This document shows, in pieces, positions 35,275 to 43,677 of a DNA stretch of 64,000 nt. This stretch comes from Frigoriglobus tundricola (GTDB taxonomy: Bacteria > Planctomycetota > Planctomycetia > Gemmatales > Gemmataceae). The notes beneath the pieces are model-generated. The model had not been told where the DNA came from, searched no databases, and worked only from the letters and a program-made list of their open reading frames with translations. Position 1 is the first letter of the stretch, and each line of letters starts with the position of its first letter. Position numbers and translations under genes: made by a program. The stretch covers positions 3,782,001-3,846,000 of the forward strand of contig NZ_CP053452.2 in NCBI RefSeq assembly GCF_013128195.2. The letters are read 5' to 3'.

Positions 35275-35601
35275 ATGCGCAAGGTTTTAGCTGTTGCGGT
35301 GTTGGTACTCGCGGCGCAGGGGCCGGCGGTCCGGGCCGGGGATTCGAGCCCGTTCGGCGGCACGCCGCTGTTCCCGTTCGTCAAGAACTCGCCGGCCGCC
35401 CCCGGAATGACGGTCCGCACGCCGTACCTCAACACCCGAACCGGTGGGCCGGCTTCGACCGTGACGCAACTGCAACCGGTCGTCGGGTCGATCCAGCGGA
35501 CGAGTCGGTTTACCAATCCGCTCACGCACAAAGCGAAGTACACCCGCACGACCCACAACCCCGCGCTCGGCGGCTTAGGCACCCAGACGTTCCGGCAGTG
35601 A
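35275..35601 (+). CDS. small secreted protein
   Basis: 108 residues; ATG 35275 follows CGGAGGGCCGGGCG. Signal peptide MRKVLAVAVLVLAAQGPAVRAG, then a Thr/Asn/Pro-rich mature part (PYLNTRTGGPASTVTQLQP, TNPLTHKAKYTRTTHNP) without a recognisable domain. Upstream ATG 35242 is possible but lacks a ribosome site. It is followed at once by a palindromic repeat that starts next to the stop. Function unknown. Confidence 0.6.
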   Translation: MRKVLAVAVLVLAAQGPAVRAGDSSPFGGTPLFPFVKNSPAAPGMTVRTPYLNTRTGGPASTVTQLQPVVGSIQRTSRFTNPLTHKAKYTRTTHNPALGGLGTQTFRQ

Positions 35602-35675
35602 AAGTAGGCGAGTCGCGCCCTGGCGTATGGAGTTGGTGGCGGGTGTCACTCGCGGAGCGAGTGACCCACTTTCCT
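35600..35675. repeat. GAAAGTAGGCGA palindromic element, copy A
   Basis: Begins GAAAGTAGGCGAGTCGCGCC at the stop of the small secreted protein and ends GTCACTCGCGGAGCGAGTGA then CCCACTTTC. The outer GAAAGTAGG/CCCACTTTC and the inner TCACTCGC/GCGAGTGA pair. A longer, better preserved relative lies at 48051-48155. Confidence 0.75.
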
Positions 35676-35682
35676 CCAGGCC

Positions 35683-36033
35683 TCACCCGCTCCGCGAATG
35701 CGTGAACTTCACGGCCGCGCGCCGGACCGGCACGCGGTCGCTTCCTTTGGCCGCTTCGCGCAGGTCCCCCGGGCACGTCCGCTCGTACAGGGCGCGGCAC
35801 ATCATCGCGGTGCCGAGGTTCGCGTCCGGGTCCCCCTCACCCAGTGTGTAGATCGCCCGGCACTCGGCCGCGGTGAGGCGCTCGCGCTCCTCGCACCAGT
35901 CGCGGAACGCCGCCCACATCCAGTGCCGGGCCGGTCGGTGCGGGGCCGCTGCGGCGTACCGGGCGAAGTCCGCGGCGCTCTCGTCGGTGATAACACCGGC
36001 CGCGAACCACGTGTTCGGAAACAGCGGCGTCAT
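35683..36033 (-). CDS. small protein of unknown function, possibly cotranscribed with the GNAT gene
   Basis: 116 residues. It begins 3 bases after the stop of the acetyltransferase gene in the same direction, so the two very likely form one transcript. The sequence is mostly helical and rich in Ala, Arg and aromatic residues (HRPARHWMWAAFRDWCEERERL, GEGDPDANLGTAMMCRALYE), without signal peptide or membrane helix. No family recognised. It may assist or be modified by the acetyltransferase, but that is position-based inference only. Confidence 0.6.
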   Translation of the reverse strand: MTPLFPNTWFAAGVITDESAADFARYAAAAPHRPARHWMWAAFRDWCEERERLTAAECRAIYTLGEGDPDANLGTAMMCRALYERTCPGDLREAAKGSDRVPVRRAAVKFTHSRSG

Positions 36034-36036
36034 GCG

Positions 36037-36516
36037 CTAACTCACGTGCGATTCGCGGCCCGGCAGCGGGTAGCGTTCCATCAGGCCGTAGGTGGTGTCC
36101 GTCATGCCGAGCGCGCGGTAGGTGGCCCGGGCGCGGGCGTTGTCCGTCTCGAAGTACAGGCGCAGGCCGATGACCGACGGGTCGGCGGCGGCCTGTTGTT
36201 CGATCGCGCGGTACAGCGCGCGGAACACCCCGCCGCGGCGCGCGTCCTCGTGAACGTACACGCTCTGGACCCACCAGAACCAGCCGTTCCGCCAGTCGCT
36301 CCACTCGAACGTGATCATCATCTGGCCGACGACCTCGCCGCCGCGCTCGGCGACGGTGTAGAACCCGCGGGCCGGGTCGGCGAGGACCGCCCGCACGCCG
36401 GCGGCGAGGACCGCCGGGTCGAGCCGCTTGTGCTCCGTCTCCCACGCGATCGCCTTGTTGAACATCACCAGCGTCGCCTCATCGGCCGGCGTCGCCCGCC
36501 GGACACTCAATGTCAT
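36037..36516 (-). CDS. GNAT-family N-acetyltransferase
   Basis: 159 residues from ATG 36516 (MTLSVRRATPADEATLVMFN, the usual start of GNAT domains). Motif A is present as WWVQSVYVHEDARRGGVFRALYRAI, carrying the acetyl-CoA pyrophosphate loop (R-R-G-G-V/F), and LRLYFETDNARARATYRALGM is motif B. It transfers acetyl groups from acetyl-CoA to an amine; the acceptor is unknown. It is divergent from apt, 103 bases apart, and followed by the small gene at 35683. Confidence 0.88.
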   Translation of the reverse strand: MTLSVRRATPADEATLVMFNKAIAWETEHKRLDPAVLAAGVRAVLADPARGFYTVAERGGEVVGQMMITFEWSDWRNGWFWWVQSVYVHEDARRGGVFRALYRAIEQQAAADPSVIGLRLYFETDNARARATYRALGMTDTTYGLMERYPLPGRESHVS

Positions 36517-36619
36517 AACGGTCGCTCCTGGGTCGGGGGCCACCGGCGCGCAGTCGGCCCGTGTCCTTCCCGTTTCGGCATGGTACGCTAAGACAAGCAC
36601 GACACCAGGGGTACCGAAT

Positions 36620-37132
36620 ATGGACTTGAAGGCCCGCGTCCGCGACGTGCCCGATTTCCCCAAGCCCGGCATCCTGTTCAAGGACATCATGCCGCTCCTG
36701 GCCGACCCCCCGGCGTTCGCGTTCGCCGTGGACGCCCTGTGCGCCCGCTACACCGCGGCGGACATCGACGTGATCGCGGCGGCCGAGGCGCGGGGGTTCC
36801 TGTTCGCCGCGCCGATGGCGATCCAGATGAAGAAGCCGCTGATCCCGCTCCGCAAACCGGGCAAGCTCCCGGGCGCGACGCGGAGCTTCAAATACGACCT
36901 CGAATACGGCTCGGCCGAGCTGCACGTCCACGCGGACGCCATCCGCGCCGGCTCACGGGTGCTCGTGGTGGACGACGTGCTGGCCACCGGCGGCACGATG
37001 GCCGCGGCGTGCCAGTTGGTGGAGCACGCCGGCGGCGCCGTGATCGGGTGCGCGTTCCTGATCGAACTGGCGTTCCTGAACGGCCGCGCCCCGCTGGCCG
37101 GGCGCGACATCTTCAGCCTTCTGACGTACTAA
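36620..37132 (+). CDS. apt: adenine phosphoribosyltransferase
   Basis: 170 residues from ATG 36620. Salvages adenine with phosphoribosyl pyrophosphate to give AMP. Typical start VRDVPDFPKPGILFKDIMPLL, adenine-pocket AAAEARGFLFAAPMA, flexible loop KLPGATRSFKYDLEYG, and the PRPP loop VLVVDDVLATGGTMAA. Length fits bacterial Apt. Cytoplasmic. Followed in the same direction by a membrane-protein gene 28 bases away. Confidence 0.96.
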   Translation: MDLKARVRDVPDFPKPGILFKDIMPLLADPPAFAFAVDALCARYTAADIDVIAAAEARGFLFAAPMAIQMKKPLIPLRKPGKLPGATRSFKYDLEYGSAELHVHADAIRAGSRVLVVDDVLATGGTMAAACQLVEHAGGAVIGCAFLIELAFLNGRAPLAGRDIFSLLTY

Positions 37133-37160
37133 CCGCTACTCCCCTAGAGGCGTCCCTCCC

Positions 37161-37697
37161 ATGTCAGGCTATCCCGACGACCGCGACGACGAACTCGACC
37201 GCCGCGACGACGAACTCGACATCCGCACCGCCAAGAGCGCTGTGATTGTGCCCGCCATTGGCCTGATTGTCGTCGCGGCGTTCGGGCTGCTGTCCATCGT
37301 TAGCGGAATCATTCAATTCCCCGGCCTCGATGCCGCGTTCGACGAACAGATCGACCAGGTCGAGGCGAACCCGCAGTTTACGGCCGAGCAAAAGAAACAG
37401 CAGGTTCAAATGTGGAACCAGTTACGCGATGTGACCAAGGCCGCTTGGTTCCCGCTCTATGGCATCATTGGTTTGGTCTCGATCCTCATTTTCGTTGGCG
37501 GATTCAAGCTGATGAACCTGAGTAGCCCCGGGCTGGTCTACTTGTCCGCGATCCTGTCATTCGTGCCGTGCGTGAGCGGGTGCTGCTTCCTGGGGCTGGT
37601 CTTTGGCATCTGGGCGCTGGTGGTAATGGGCAAACCCGAGGTGAAGGCCGGGTTCGCGGCCCGCCGCCGCGCGGCGTACTCGTCGGACGCGAACTGA
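37161..37697 (+). CDS. membrane protein (DUF4190-like topology)
   Basis: 178 residues. An acidic/basic N-terminal segment (DDRDDELDRRDDELDIRTAK) precedes a transmembrane helix (VIVPAIGLIVVAAFGLLSIV), an extracytoplasmic stretch with a helix (EANPQFTAEQKKQQVQMW), and two or three more helices ending CCFLGLVFGIWALVVM. The closing GIWALVVMGKPEV is shared with the next gene's GIWALVVLNKPAV, so the two are related membrane proteins. Function unknown. A palindrome separates them. Confidence 0.7.
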   Translation: MSGYPDDRDDELDRRDDELDIRTAKSAVIVPAIGLIVVAAFGLLSIVSGIIQFPGLDAAFDEQIDQVEANPQFTAEQKKQQVQMWNQLRDVTKAAWFPLYGIIGLVSILIFVGGFKLMNLSSPGLVYLSAILSFVPCVSGCCFLGLVFGIWALVVMGKPEVKAGFAARRRAAYSSDAN

Positions 37698-37708
37698 CCT
37701 TACTACCG

Positions 37709-37790
37709 TCTCAGGTCGTAACGTCGAACGCCCAGACCCGTTCCCGTCATCGAGTTGGTGACTCGCGACCTTACGACTTGCGACTCCATT
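37709..37790. repeat. GTCGTAAAGTCG-family palindrome, diverged copy
   Basis: Left TCTCAGGTCGTAACGTCGAA pairs imperfectly with GCGACCTTACGACTTGCGAC near 37766-37786. Fills most of the gap between the two related membrane-protein genes. Confidence 0.65.
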
Positions 37791-37802
37791 AGGGGCCTGG
37801 TG

Positions 37803-38414
37803 ATGGCAACCGCGGAGTGCCCGGCGTGCGACCGGGCGGTGGAGGTGGAGGACGCCTACCGCGAGTGGACGGTGCGGTGCCCGCACTGCGACGCCGAATT
37901 CGTTCCCAACGACGTCGCCCGCGCGGCCGCCGCGCGGCGGCGCCGCGAAGAGGAGAAGTACGAAGACGAAATGTACGGCGTGCCGTCCGCGGTGCGGAAG
38001 GAGGCGCTCCAGCTCGTCGCCGGCCCGGCGCTCTGGCTCGAGATCTGTGGCTGGATGTCCGTTCTGATCGCGACCGGCATCGGTGCGCTGTGCATCGGGC
38101 TCGCGGTCGAGATCGCGAACAACCCGCAAGTGAACGCGAACGACGAGCCGGCGGCCCTGTTCGCGTTCCTGGGCTGCTTCTCGGTGGTCCTGGGGGTTCC
38201 CTACGGCGTGGCGATGGCGATCGGCGCGCGGAAGATGCGGGCGCTCAGTAGCCGCGGGTGGGCGATGGCCGCGGCGATACTCGGCGTGGCCTCGTTCTCG
38301 ATGTTTGGTTGCTGGGGACTGGTGCCCACCGGGATCGGCATCTGGGCGCTCGTGGTGCTGAACAAACCCGCGGTCAGTGAAACGCTCGGTCCGATTCGCC
38401 GCAATCGGACCTGA
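37803..38414 (+). CDS. zinc-ribbon membrane protein
   Basis: 203 residues from ATG 37803. The N-terminus is a zinc ribbon with paired cysteines (ECPACDRAVEVEDAY and VRCPHCDAEFVPND), then a charged helix (ARRRREEEKYEDEMYG) and four hydrophobic helices, finishing with VPTGIGIWALVVLNKPAV like the preceding gene. Such zinc-ribbon/membrane proteins are frequent in planctomycetes and have no defined role. A strong hairpin follows the stop. Confidence 0.75.
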   Translation: MATAECPACDRAVEVEDAYREWTVRCPHCDAEFVPNDVARAAAARRRREEEKYEDEMYGVPSAVRKEALQLVAGPALWLEICGWMSVLIATGIGALCIGLAVEIANNPQVNANDEPAALFAFLGCFSVVLGVPYGVAMAIGARKMRALSSRGWAMAAAILGVASFSMFGCWGLVPTGIGIWALVVLNKPAVSETLGPIRRNRT

Positions 38415-38418
38415 CCGC

Positions 38419-38460
38419 CCAACGAGCCACGCCCGGGAAAACCCGGGCGTGGCTCGTTGG
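38419..38460. terminator. bidirectional terminator hairpin
   Basis: CCAACGAGCCACGCCCGGG (38419-38437), loop AAAA, and its exact complement at 38442-38460: a 19-bp stem between two convergent genes, 5 and 3 bases from their stops. No long U tract, but the position on both sides is decisive. Confidence 0.85.
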
Positions 38461-38462
38461 GG

Positions 38463-39512
38463 TTATTGGCGGACCGGCTTGGGGATCTCCGGCGGGAGCA
38501 GCACCGGCGGCGGGCGGTCCGGAGCGATCGGGCGGGTAACGGGTGTGCTGCCGAGTGAACCCGGGTCGGTCGGCGGCAGGTACGCCGGGCGGCTCGGCTC
38601 GGAGTCCGGCGTGGCGCCACGAGCGGCCCGCACGGGCGGCTCCAGAACCGGCACGACCGGCGGGGCCGACGTCCGGATCTCGTTCCGGCCGCTGCTGCTC
38701 GCCAGGCCGGCTTGCGGGGCCGCCTCACGGGCGACCCGTACCGGCGGCGTCTTCAGGGCGGTCAGCCACGCGGCTTCCATCGCGTCCACCGATTCGAAGC
38801 CGTACACCTTGTTGGCCGCGGCGTTCCAACTGTCCTGCGTGTTGCCCTGCATACCGGCGGCGAGGAACTGGAGCAGCTTCCCGCGCCCCTCCTGGCTGTC
38901 GCCGCCCTTCCGCACCAGGAAGTGGCACACGGAGTAGCCTTCCGCGTACAGCACGATCATGTCGCGCGGGTACTCGGTCATCTTGAAGAGCGCCCGGAGG
39001 GTGATGCCGCGCCCGGCGTTCAGCAGCTCGCGGCAGCGGACGTCGTGGTTGAAGCGCTCCTCGTCGTTCTCGCTCAGGACGCTCCCGCCCTCGTCGGCCC
39101 ACCGCGGCACGGGGCGGCCGAAGTGGTGGGCGAGGACCGTGTGCGTGACCTCGTGCGGCAGCACGCTGAACTTGAGCTGGCTGGCCTCGCCGCGGATCTC
39201 CATGCTGATGCTGGTCACGATCGACTTGCCGTTGCCGTCCTGGCCGAACGTGAACGTGGTGGCCCCGCCCGCCGAGCCCTGCGAGATCTGCACCTTGAGC
39301 GGGCACCGCCGCGGCCACTGCGGCATCGGGTGGCCGAGCCAGTCCACCGCCTTATCCGTGCGGTACTTCTCGGCCAGCTCGCCAAACTCTTTGGCGAGCT
39401 TGTCCGTCGGCGCCTCGGTTCGGAAATTCGCGGTGTCGTACGTCGCGGCGGACGCGAACGCGGGCGCAATAAGCACCGCAACGAGCGCGCCGAGTTGCCG
39501 ACGAAGAGTCAT
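38463..39512 (-). CDS. secreted HExxH metallopeptidase-like protein (DUF1570 type)
   Basis: 349 residues. Signal peptide (MTLRRQLGALVAVLIAPAFASAA). Zinc-peptidase motif His120-Glu121-x-x-His124 in VLPHEVTHTVLAHHFGR, followed by the third ligand region WADEGGSVLSE (Glu141), as in gluzincin peptidases of the peptidase MA/DUF1570 group. C-terminal 110 residues are Pro-rich and disordered (APDRPPPVLLPPEIPKP). It probably acts in the periplasm or outside the cell on an unknown substrate. A second protein of similar architecture, at 61188, has lost the first His of the motif. Confidence 0.82.
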   Translation of the reverse strand: MTLRRQLGALVAVLIAPAFASAATYDTANFRTEAPTDKLAKEFGELAEKYRTDKAVDWLGHPMPQWPRRCPLKVQISQGSAGGATTFTFGQDGNGKSIVTSISMEIRGEASQLKFSVLPHEVTHTVLAHHFGRPVPRWADEGGSVLSENDEERFNHDVRCRELLNAGRGITLRALFKMTEYPRDMIVLYAEGYSVCHFLVRKGGDSQEGRGKLLQFLAAGMQGNTQDSWNAAANKVYGFESVDAMEAAWLTALKTPPVRVAREAAPQAGLASSSGRNEIRTSAPPVVPVLEPPVRAARGATPDSEPSRPAYLPPTDPGSLGSTPVTRPIAPDRPPPVLLPPEIPKPVRQ

Positions 39513-39887
39513 TCCCTTGACCTCCGTGGAGTAAACGCCAGGCCGCCGATCGGCCGTTGATGTAGGGGCGTTAGAAGTCTAACCGCAAGCGGTGTGCCGG
39601 GAACGGACGGGGCCGGAACCGCACACAAATCCGGCGGCGCAACGTGCGGCGCGGGCAGCAGTTCGGGATTCCGCGCGTGGTGCGGATGGGACCGGGTCGC
39701 GTCGCGTGCGGTGTAACAACTACAATCGGAACCGGTCCGAAGTGGCGTGCAAGAATTACAAGTGCGAGTCGCCGAACGATCGGACGGTGGGTTCTTTGCG
39801 TCAGTGCGTTTTCACGCGCGGTGTCTTCACACGACTCGCGATGTCGTTTACAAACAGTATGCGCCTTTTCACACGACGAGTTCGCTG
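39513..39887. other. upstream region of apbE-type and metallopeptidase genes
   Basis: 375 bases between divergent genes. No repeat element or small gene recognised. It contains an AT-richer patch (TGTAACAACTACAATCG near 39711-39727) that could hold a promoter, and a repeated TTTTCACAC/TTCACACGAC word near 39810-39880. Confidence 0.45.
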
Positions 39888-41456
39888 ATGTTCGCACCTG
39901 CGCCGCGTTCGGTGTTGGTCCTCTTACTCGTCGCACTCGCCGCGGGGTTCCTCCTCGCTCGGCCGGGAAGCACGCGGCCGCCAGACCCGCCCGCGCCGCG
40001 AGCGGACGAGTTCTCGTTCCACCGCGATCACGTCATCGGTACGTCGCTCGATCTGTGCATCGTCGCGCCGGACGAGGGCACGGCCGAGGACGCGGAACTC
40101 ACGGTCCTCAACGAGATCGAGCGGTTGCGGACGATCTTCAGCACTTACGACGCGACAACGGAAATCAGCAAGCTGAACCGCACCCGCGAGCCGGTGCGGG
40201 TCTCTGCCGAGATGGCCGAAGTGCTGAAGGCGTATGAGCTTTGGCAGCGAAAATCCGACGGCGCGTTCAACGGTCAGGTGGGCGAACTCGTCCGCGCGTG
40301 GAGGGACGGGGAGAAGGCCGACCGCGAACCGGCCGCGCTCACGCTCGACCGCATCGTTGCCGACCTGAAGAAGCCGGGCTGGCGACGTGATGCGGGCACC
40401 AATACCGTGACGCGCCTGACCGACCAGCCGCTCAACCTGAACGCGATCGGCAAGGGCTTCATCATTCAGAACGCGTTCGACGCGGTGCGGGAGCAGCACC
40501 CCACGGTTTCAGGGCTGCTCATCAACCTCGGTGGCGACATCCGCGCGTGGGGCGCACCGCCGGGCGGAACGGGTTGGGCGGTCGGCATTCAGAACCCGTT
40601 CCGGCACTTCGACAACGCGCCCCCGCTCGCGGGCCTCCGGCTCACGAACCGGGCGGTCGCAACGAGCGGCGGGTACGAGCGCTTCTACACGATCAACGGG
40701 AAGCGGTACTCGCACGTCTTCGATCCGCGCACCGGGCGCCCGGCAGAGGGCGTCGCCAGTGCGACGGTGGTTGCCGCCGACAACGTCACCGCGAACGCGC
40801 TGGCCACGACGCTCTGCGTGCTCAAACCCGAAGACGGTTTGAAGCTGGTGGCGTCCGTGCCGGGAGCGGAGTGCCTCATCATTGCGGCCGATGGCAAGCC
40901 GTTCCCGAGCGCCGGTCTGCGGCGGTTCGAGGTGACGGCGGCTCCGGTGCCGGCCCGGCAGGATAAGGAGGACGAGAAAGCGGAGGAGCCCAAGGCCGGT
41001 GCGTGGCCCGAGGGCTACCAGGTGACGGTCGCCGTGGAGCTGCCGAAGATCGAAGCGAAGCGGTACCGCCGCCCGTACACGGCGATCTGGATCGAGAACG
41101 ACAAGGGCAAGGCCGTCCGGACGCTCGCGGTCTGGGGCAACGCGCCGAAGTACCTGAAAGACCTCGGCGACTGGTGGAAGATCGGTAAGGGCGACGCGGA
41201 CCTCGTCAAAGCGGTGACGCGGGCGACCCGCGGCCCCGGCAAGTACGATCTGGTGTGGGACGGCAAGGACGACAAGGGCGCCGCGCTGCCGCAGGGTACG
41301 TACACCGTGCGCGTGGAGGTTCACCGCGAGTTCGGCGCGCACCTCCGGCAGAGCGGCAAGATCGAGTGCAAGGACAAGCCCGCGACCGTGAAGCTGGAGA
41401 AGAACGCCGAGACCGCCGAGACGGTAATCGAGTTCAAGAAGCCGGAAAAGAAGTGA
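39888..41456 (+). CDS. apbE: FAD:protein FMN transferase fused to a DUF2271 domain
   Basis: 522 residues from ATG 39888. An N-terminal membrane anchor (VLVLLLVALAAGFLLARPG) is followed by the ApbE domain: GTSLDLCIVAP, FSTYDATTEISKLN, the FAD/metal site LNLNAIGKGFIIQ and LLINLGGDIRAWG, RAVATSGGYERF, and HVFDPRTGRPA. It attaches FMN to threonine in target proteins outside the membrane. After an acidic linker (RQDKEDEKAEEPKAG) comes a DUF2271 beta domain (RPYTAIWIENDKGKAVRTLA), with a C-terminal FlgD-like strand region. A PepSY membrane protein follows downstream. Together they form the extracytoplasmic flavinylation module known from bacterial electron-transfer operons. Confidence 0.92.
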   Translation: MFAPAPRSVLVLLLVALAAGFLLARPGSTRPPDPPAPRADEFSFHRDHVIGTSLDLCIVAPDEGTAEDAELTVLNEIERLRTIFSTYDATTEISKLNRTREPVRVSAEMAEVLKAYELWQRKSDGAFNGQVGELVRAWRDGEKADREPAALTLDRIVADLKKPGWRRDAGTNTVTRLTDQPLNLNAIGKGFIIQNAFDAVREQHPTVSGLLINLGGDIRAWGAPPGGTGWAVGIQNPFRHFDNAPPLAGLRLTNRAVATSGGYERFYTINGKRYSHVFDPRTGRPAEGVASATVVAADNVTANALATTLCVLKPEDGLKLVASVPGAECLIIAADGKPFPSAGLRRFEVTAAPVPARQDKEDEKAEEPKAGAWPEGYQVTVAVELPKIEAKRYRRPYTAIWIENDKGKAVRTLAVWGNAPKYLKDLGDWWKIGKGDADLVKAVTRATRGPGKYDLVWDGKDDKGAALPQGTYTVRVEVHREFGAHLRQSGKIECKDKPATVKLEKNAETAETVIEFKKPEKK

Positions 41457-41464
41457 AGCGCCGG

Positions 41465-41558
41465 CCGCAGATGGGCGCCGCGCGCGCCGGTCCGGACAAC
41501 AGATAGTTGAATTGATTTCTCTGCTGTCCGGACCGGCGCGCGCGGCGCCCATCTGCGG
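41465..41558. repeat. perfect inverted repeat, 34-bp arms
   Basis: CCGCAGATGGGCGCCGCGCG and 14 more bases (41465-41498) are the exact complement of 41525-41558, loop 26 bases. It lies between the apbE and PepSY genes, which run the same way, so it interrupts what is otherwise an operon. Confidence 0.9.
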
Positions 41559-41590
41559 TTCTGCTTTGTTCTCACCCACCCACACGCACC

Positions 41591-42274
41591 ATGTCGCGCT
41601 TCCACCGCTGGCTGCTCAAAACGGCTCGGACCGTCCACGTTTATGTCACACTGTTCGGGCTGACCCTGATCCTGTTCTTCGCCGTCACCGGGTTCATGCT
41701 CAACCACACCGAGTGGTTCCTCCCGGACGACGCACGGCTCGAAGCGCAGACGCGGCGGGACGCGCGGCCGCTCCCGCTGGACCGGCTGCCCGGCGGGAAG
41801 CTCCCGGTGCCGTCCGAGGCGTCCGGCGAGGCGACCGGGGACGAGAAGCTGGCGGTGGTCGAGGCGCTGCGGAAGGAGTTCGACATCCGCGGCGAGCTGA
41901 GTTCGTTCGGGTTCGTCAGGGACGACAACGACCGGCAGCAGATCAAGGTCGAGTTCAAGCGGGCCGGCGGCGAAACGGTCGCGACCATCGACACCGAGAC
42001 CGCGAAAACGGAGGTCGCGGCGACGTACCAGGGCTGGGCGATCGTGATGACCGACCTGCACCGCGGCAACCGCGGCAACCTGTCGAACGAGGTGAAGCGG
42101 ACCGGGCGCGTGTGGAGCTTCGTGATCGACGGCACGTGCGTCCTGCTGCTCGTCGTCTGCGCGACCGGCCTCGTGATGTGGTGGTCGCTGAAGAGCCGCG
42201 GCAAGTGGGGCGCGGTCCTGTTCCTGCTCGGCACCGCGGGCGCGGTCGGGGCGTACTACTGGTTCGTGCCGTGA
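41591..42274 (+). CDS. PepSY-associated membrane protein
   Basis: 227 residues. First helix VYVTLFGLTLILFFAVTGFML preceded by TARTVHVY; soluble region with a PepSY-like fold (KLAVVEALRKEFDIRGELSSF, YQGWAIVMTDLHRGN); then SFVIDGTCVLLLVVCATGLVMWWSL and a last helix. This is the PepSY_TM_like pattern of periplasmic flavin-linked reductases. The upstream ApbE-DUF2271 gene suggests flavinylation of a partner or electron transfer across the membrane. A threonine that could carry FMN was not assignable. Confidence 0.85.
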   Translation: MSRFHRWLLKTARTVHVYVTLFGLTLILFFAVTGFMLNHTEWFLPDDARLEAQTRRDARPLPLDRLPGGKLPVPSEASGEATGDEKLAVVEALRKEFDIRGELSSFGFVRDDNDRQQIKVEFKRAGGETVATIDTETAKTEVAATYQGWAIVMTDLHRGNRGNLSNEVKRTGRVWSFVIDGTCVLLLVVCATGLVMWWSLKSRGKWGAVLFLLGTAGAVGAYYWFVP

Positions 42275-42290
42275 GGCGGCGGCTAGTCGG

Positions 42291-42919
42291 TTAACTAAAC
42301 TTGACCGCCGCGCCATGTTGGATGCTCAGCCGAAACGCCTCGTACAGTTGCAACCACACTTGGCGCTCGATGTAGAGCGGTCCGCCGTCTTCGTCAGCGA
42401 TTTCTTTTGCCATCGCGTTCGACAGTTTGCCGTTATGAAGACGGATATTTAGTAACAGAGCCACTTGAGCGAGTTCACGCATCCCCGCCTGACAAGAGCC
42501 CAGAACGCCCCCACGAGGACATCGGTGTCGTCGAACAACGGGTTCCAGAAGTCGATCGGAACGTAATATCCGTCGGAATCCGAGTGACAGATTAAATGTG
42601 ACTGGAATAGATCGATTTCGCGGTCGACGCGCGCGTCGTTCGGGTCCTGGTCTTCGTTTAGCGGCCGAAAATCCGCCGGGCTCTGTCTCGCAAATGCAAT
42701 GGCCCGACGGAGGTAGTGAATCCACGAGTACGGCATCCCGTGAAGTCTGCACCGATCGCGCAGGTTCGGGAGCGTCTCGGGCTCAACGTGCGCCGACAAT
42801 CCGTTTGCTGCGAGTAAGCGGTTAATCTCGCGCATGTCACGCCGGGTCCAGTCGGCACCTTCTGCTTCGCCATTCGCAAGGCACCACGCAAGGGTGCCGA
42901 CTGAGAGGTCGAGGCCCAT
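42291..42919 (-). pseudogene. protein of unknown function, apparent single frameshift
   Basis: Start ATG 42919: MGLDLSVGTLAWCLANGEAE, then HYLRRAIAFARQSPADFRP and FWNPLFDDTDVLVGAF. The frame then stops at 42449. One base added after GCGTTC near 42502 restores LGSCQAGMRELAQVALLLNI and a C-terminus LYEAFRLSIQHGAAVKFS, giving about 209 residues. The family start MGLDLSVG-TL is seen in other planctomycete proteins of unknown function. No catalytic motif recognised; soluble. Either a sequence error or an inactivated gene. Confidence 0.6.
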
Positions 42920-43078
42920 TCGTTTTTCCGAGTGAGTTCGTCGCGGATCTCGTACTCGTTAGACGAGCCGTGTTCAGTAGTTCTGGAATGTCAACTGGTG
43001 CATAATAACCGATGAAGCCTGGAATCGCGCTGTTTGGCGCGGGCGAACGCCCGTCCCACAAATAGGCAGAGTAACGTC

Positions 43079-43636
43079 GTGGCCCACTCACCGCCGTCCG
43101 CTCAGGGATTGCCCCGGGCGACATGGTCGCGGCTGACCGAAGACCAGCTCCTCGCCCAGTGCGACGTGGACACGTACCGCGCTAGCGGCCCCGGCGGCCA
43201 GAAGCGCAACAAAACCAGTTCCGCCGTCCGGTTGCGGCACGAGCCCACGGGCCTCATCGTGATCGCCGAAGAGAGCCGGTCGCAGCACGAGAACAAGGCG
43301 AAGGCGCTCAAGCGCCTCTGGCACGCGCTGTTCCTCGAACTCCGCGATCCGCTGCCGGTCGGGATCACTCCCGAGGTGGTGGCCGAACTGCCCGACTACG
43401 CCGCGGCCCGCGACCGGTCCGGCCGGCTCCACATGAGCGCGAAAGACCCGCGGTTCTGGCCCGCGGTCGGCGTCGTACTGGACGTTCTCGCCGCGGTCGA
43501 GGCCCGCGTGGCGGACGCCGCGACCTTACTCGGTGTGTCCACCGGCAACCTCATCGACTTCCTCCAGACCGAGCCCAAAGTGTGGCAGGAGGCGAACCGC
43601 CTCCGGACCGTCTGCGGGCACAAAGCGCTTCGCTAA
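43079..43636 (+). CDS. release-factor-like protein with GGQ motif
   Basis: 185 residues; GTG 43079 chosen because upstream residues are not conserved. Domain 3 of peptide release factors is clear: [20 protein letters not shown], with GGQ that triggers peptidyl-tRNA hydrolysis, then [17 protein letters not shown]. The codon-reading domain of RF1/RF2 is absent, so it resembles the RF-H/ArfB-type rescue factors that free stalled ribosomes. The second half ([39 protein letters not shown]) is a helical domain of unknown role typical of planctomycete versions. Confidence 0.88.
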   Translation: MAHSPPSAQGLPRATWSRLTEDQLLAQCDVDTYRASGPGGQKRNKTSSAVRLRHEPTGLIVIAEESRSQHENKAKALKRLWHALFLELRDPLPVGITPEVVAELPDYAAARDRSGRLHMSAKDPRFWPAVGVVLDVLAAVEARVADAATLLGVSTGNLIDFLQTEPKVWQEANRLRTVCGHKALR

Positions 43637-43677
43637 GAATCGGCGGCGGAACGAGTCGATGTGTCAGGACTTTCATC

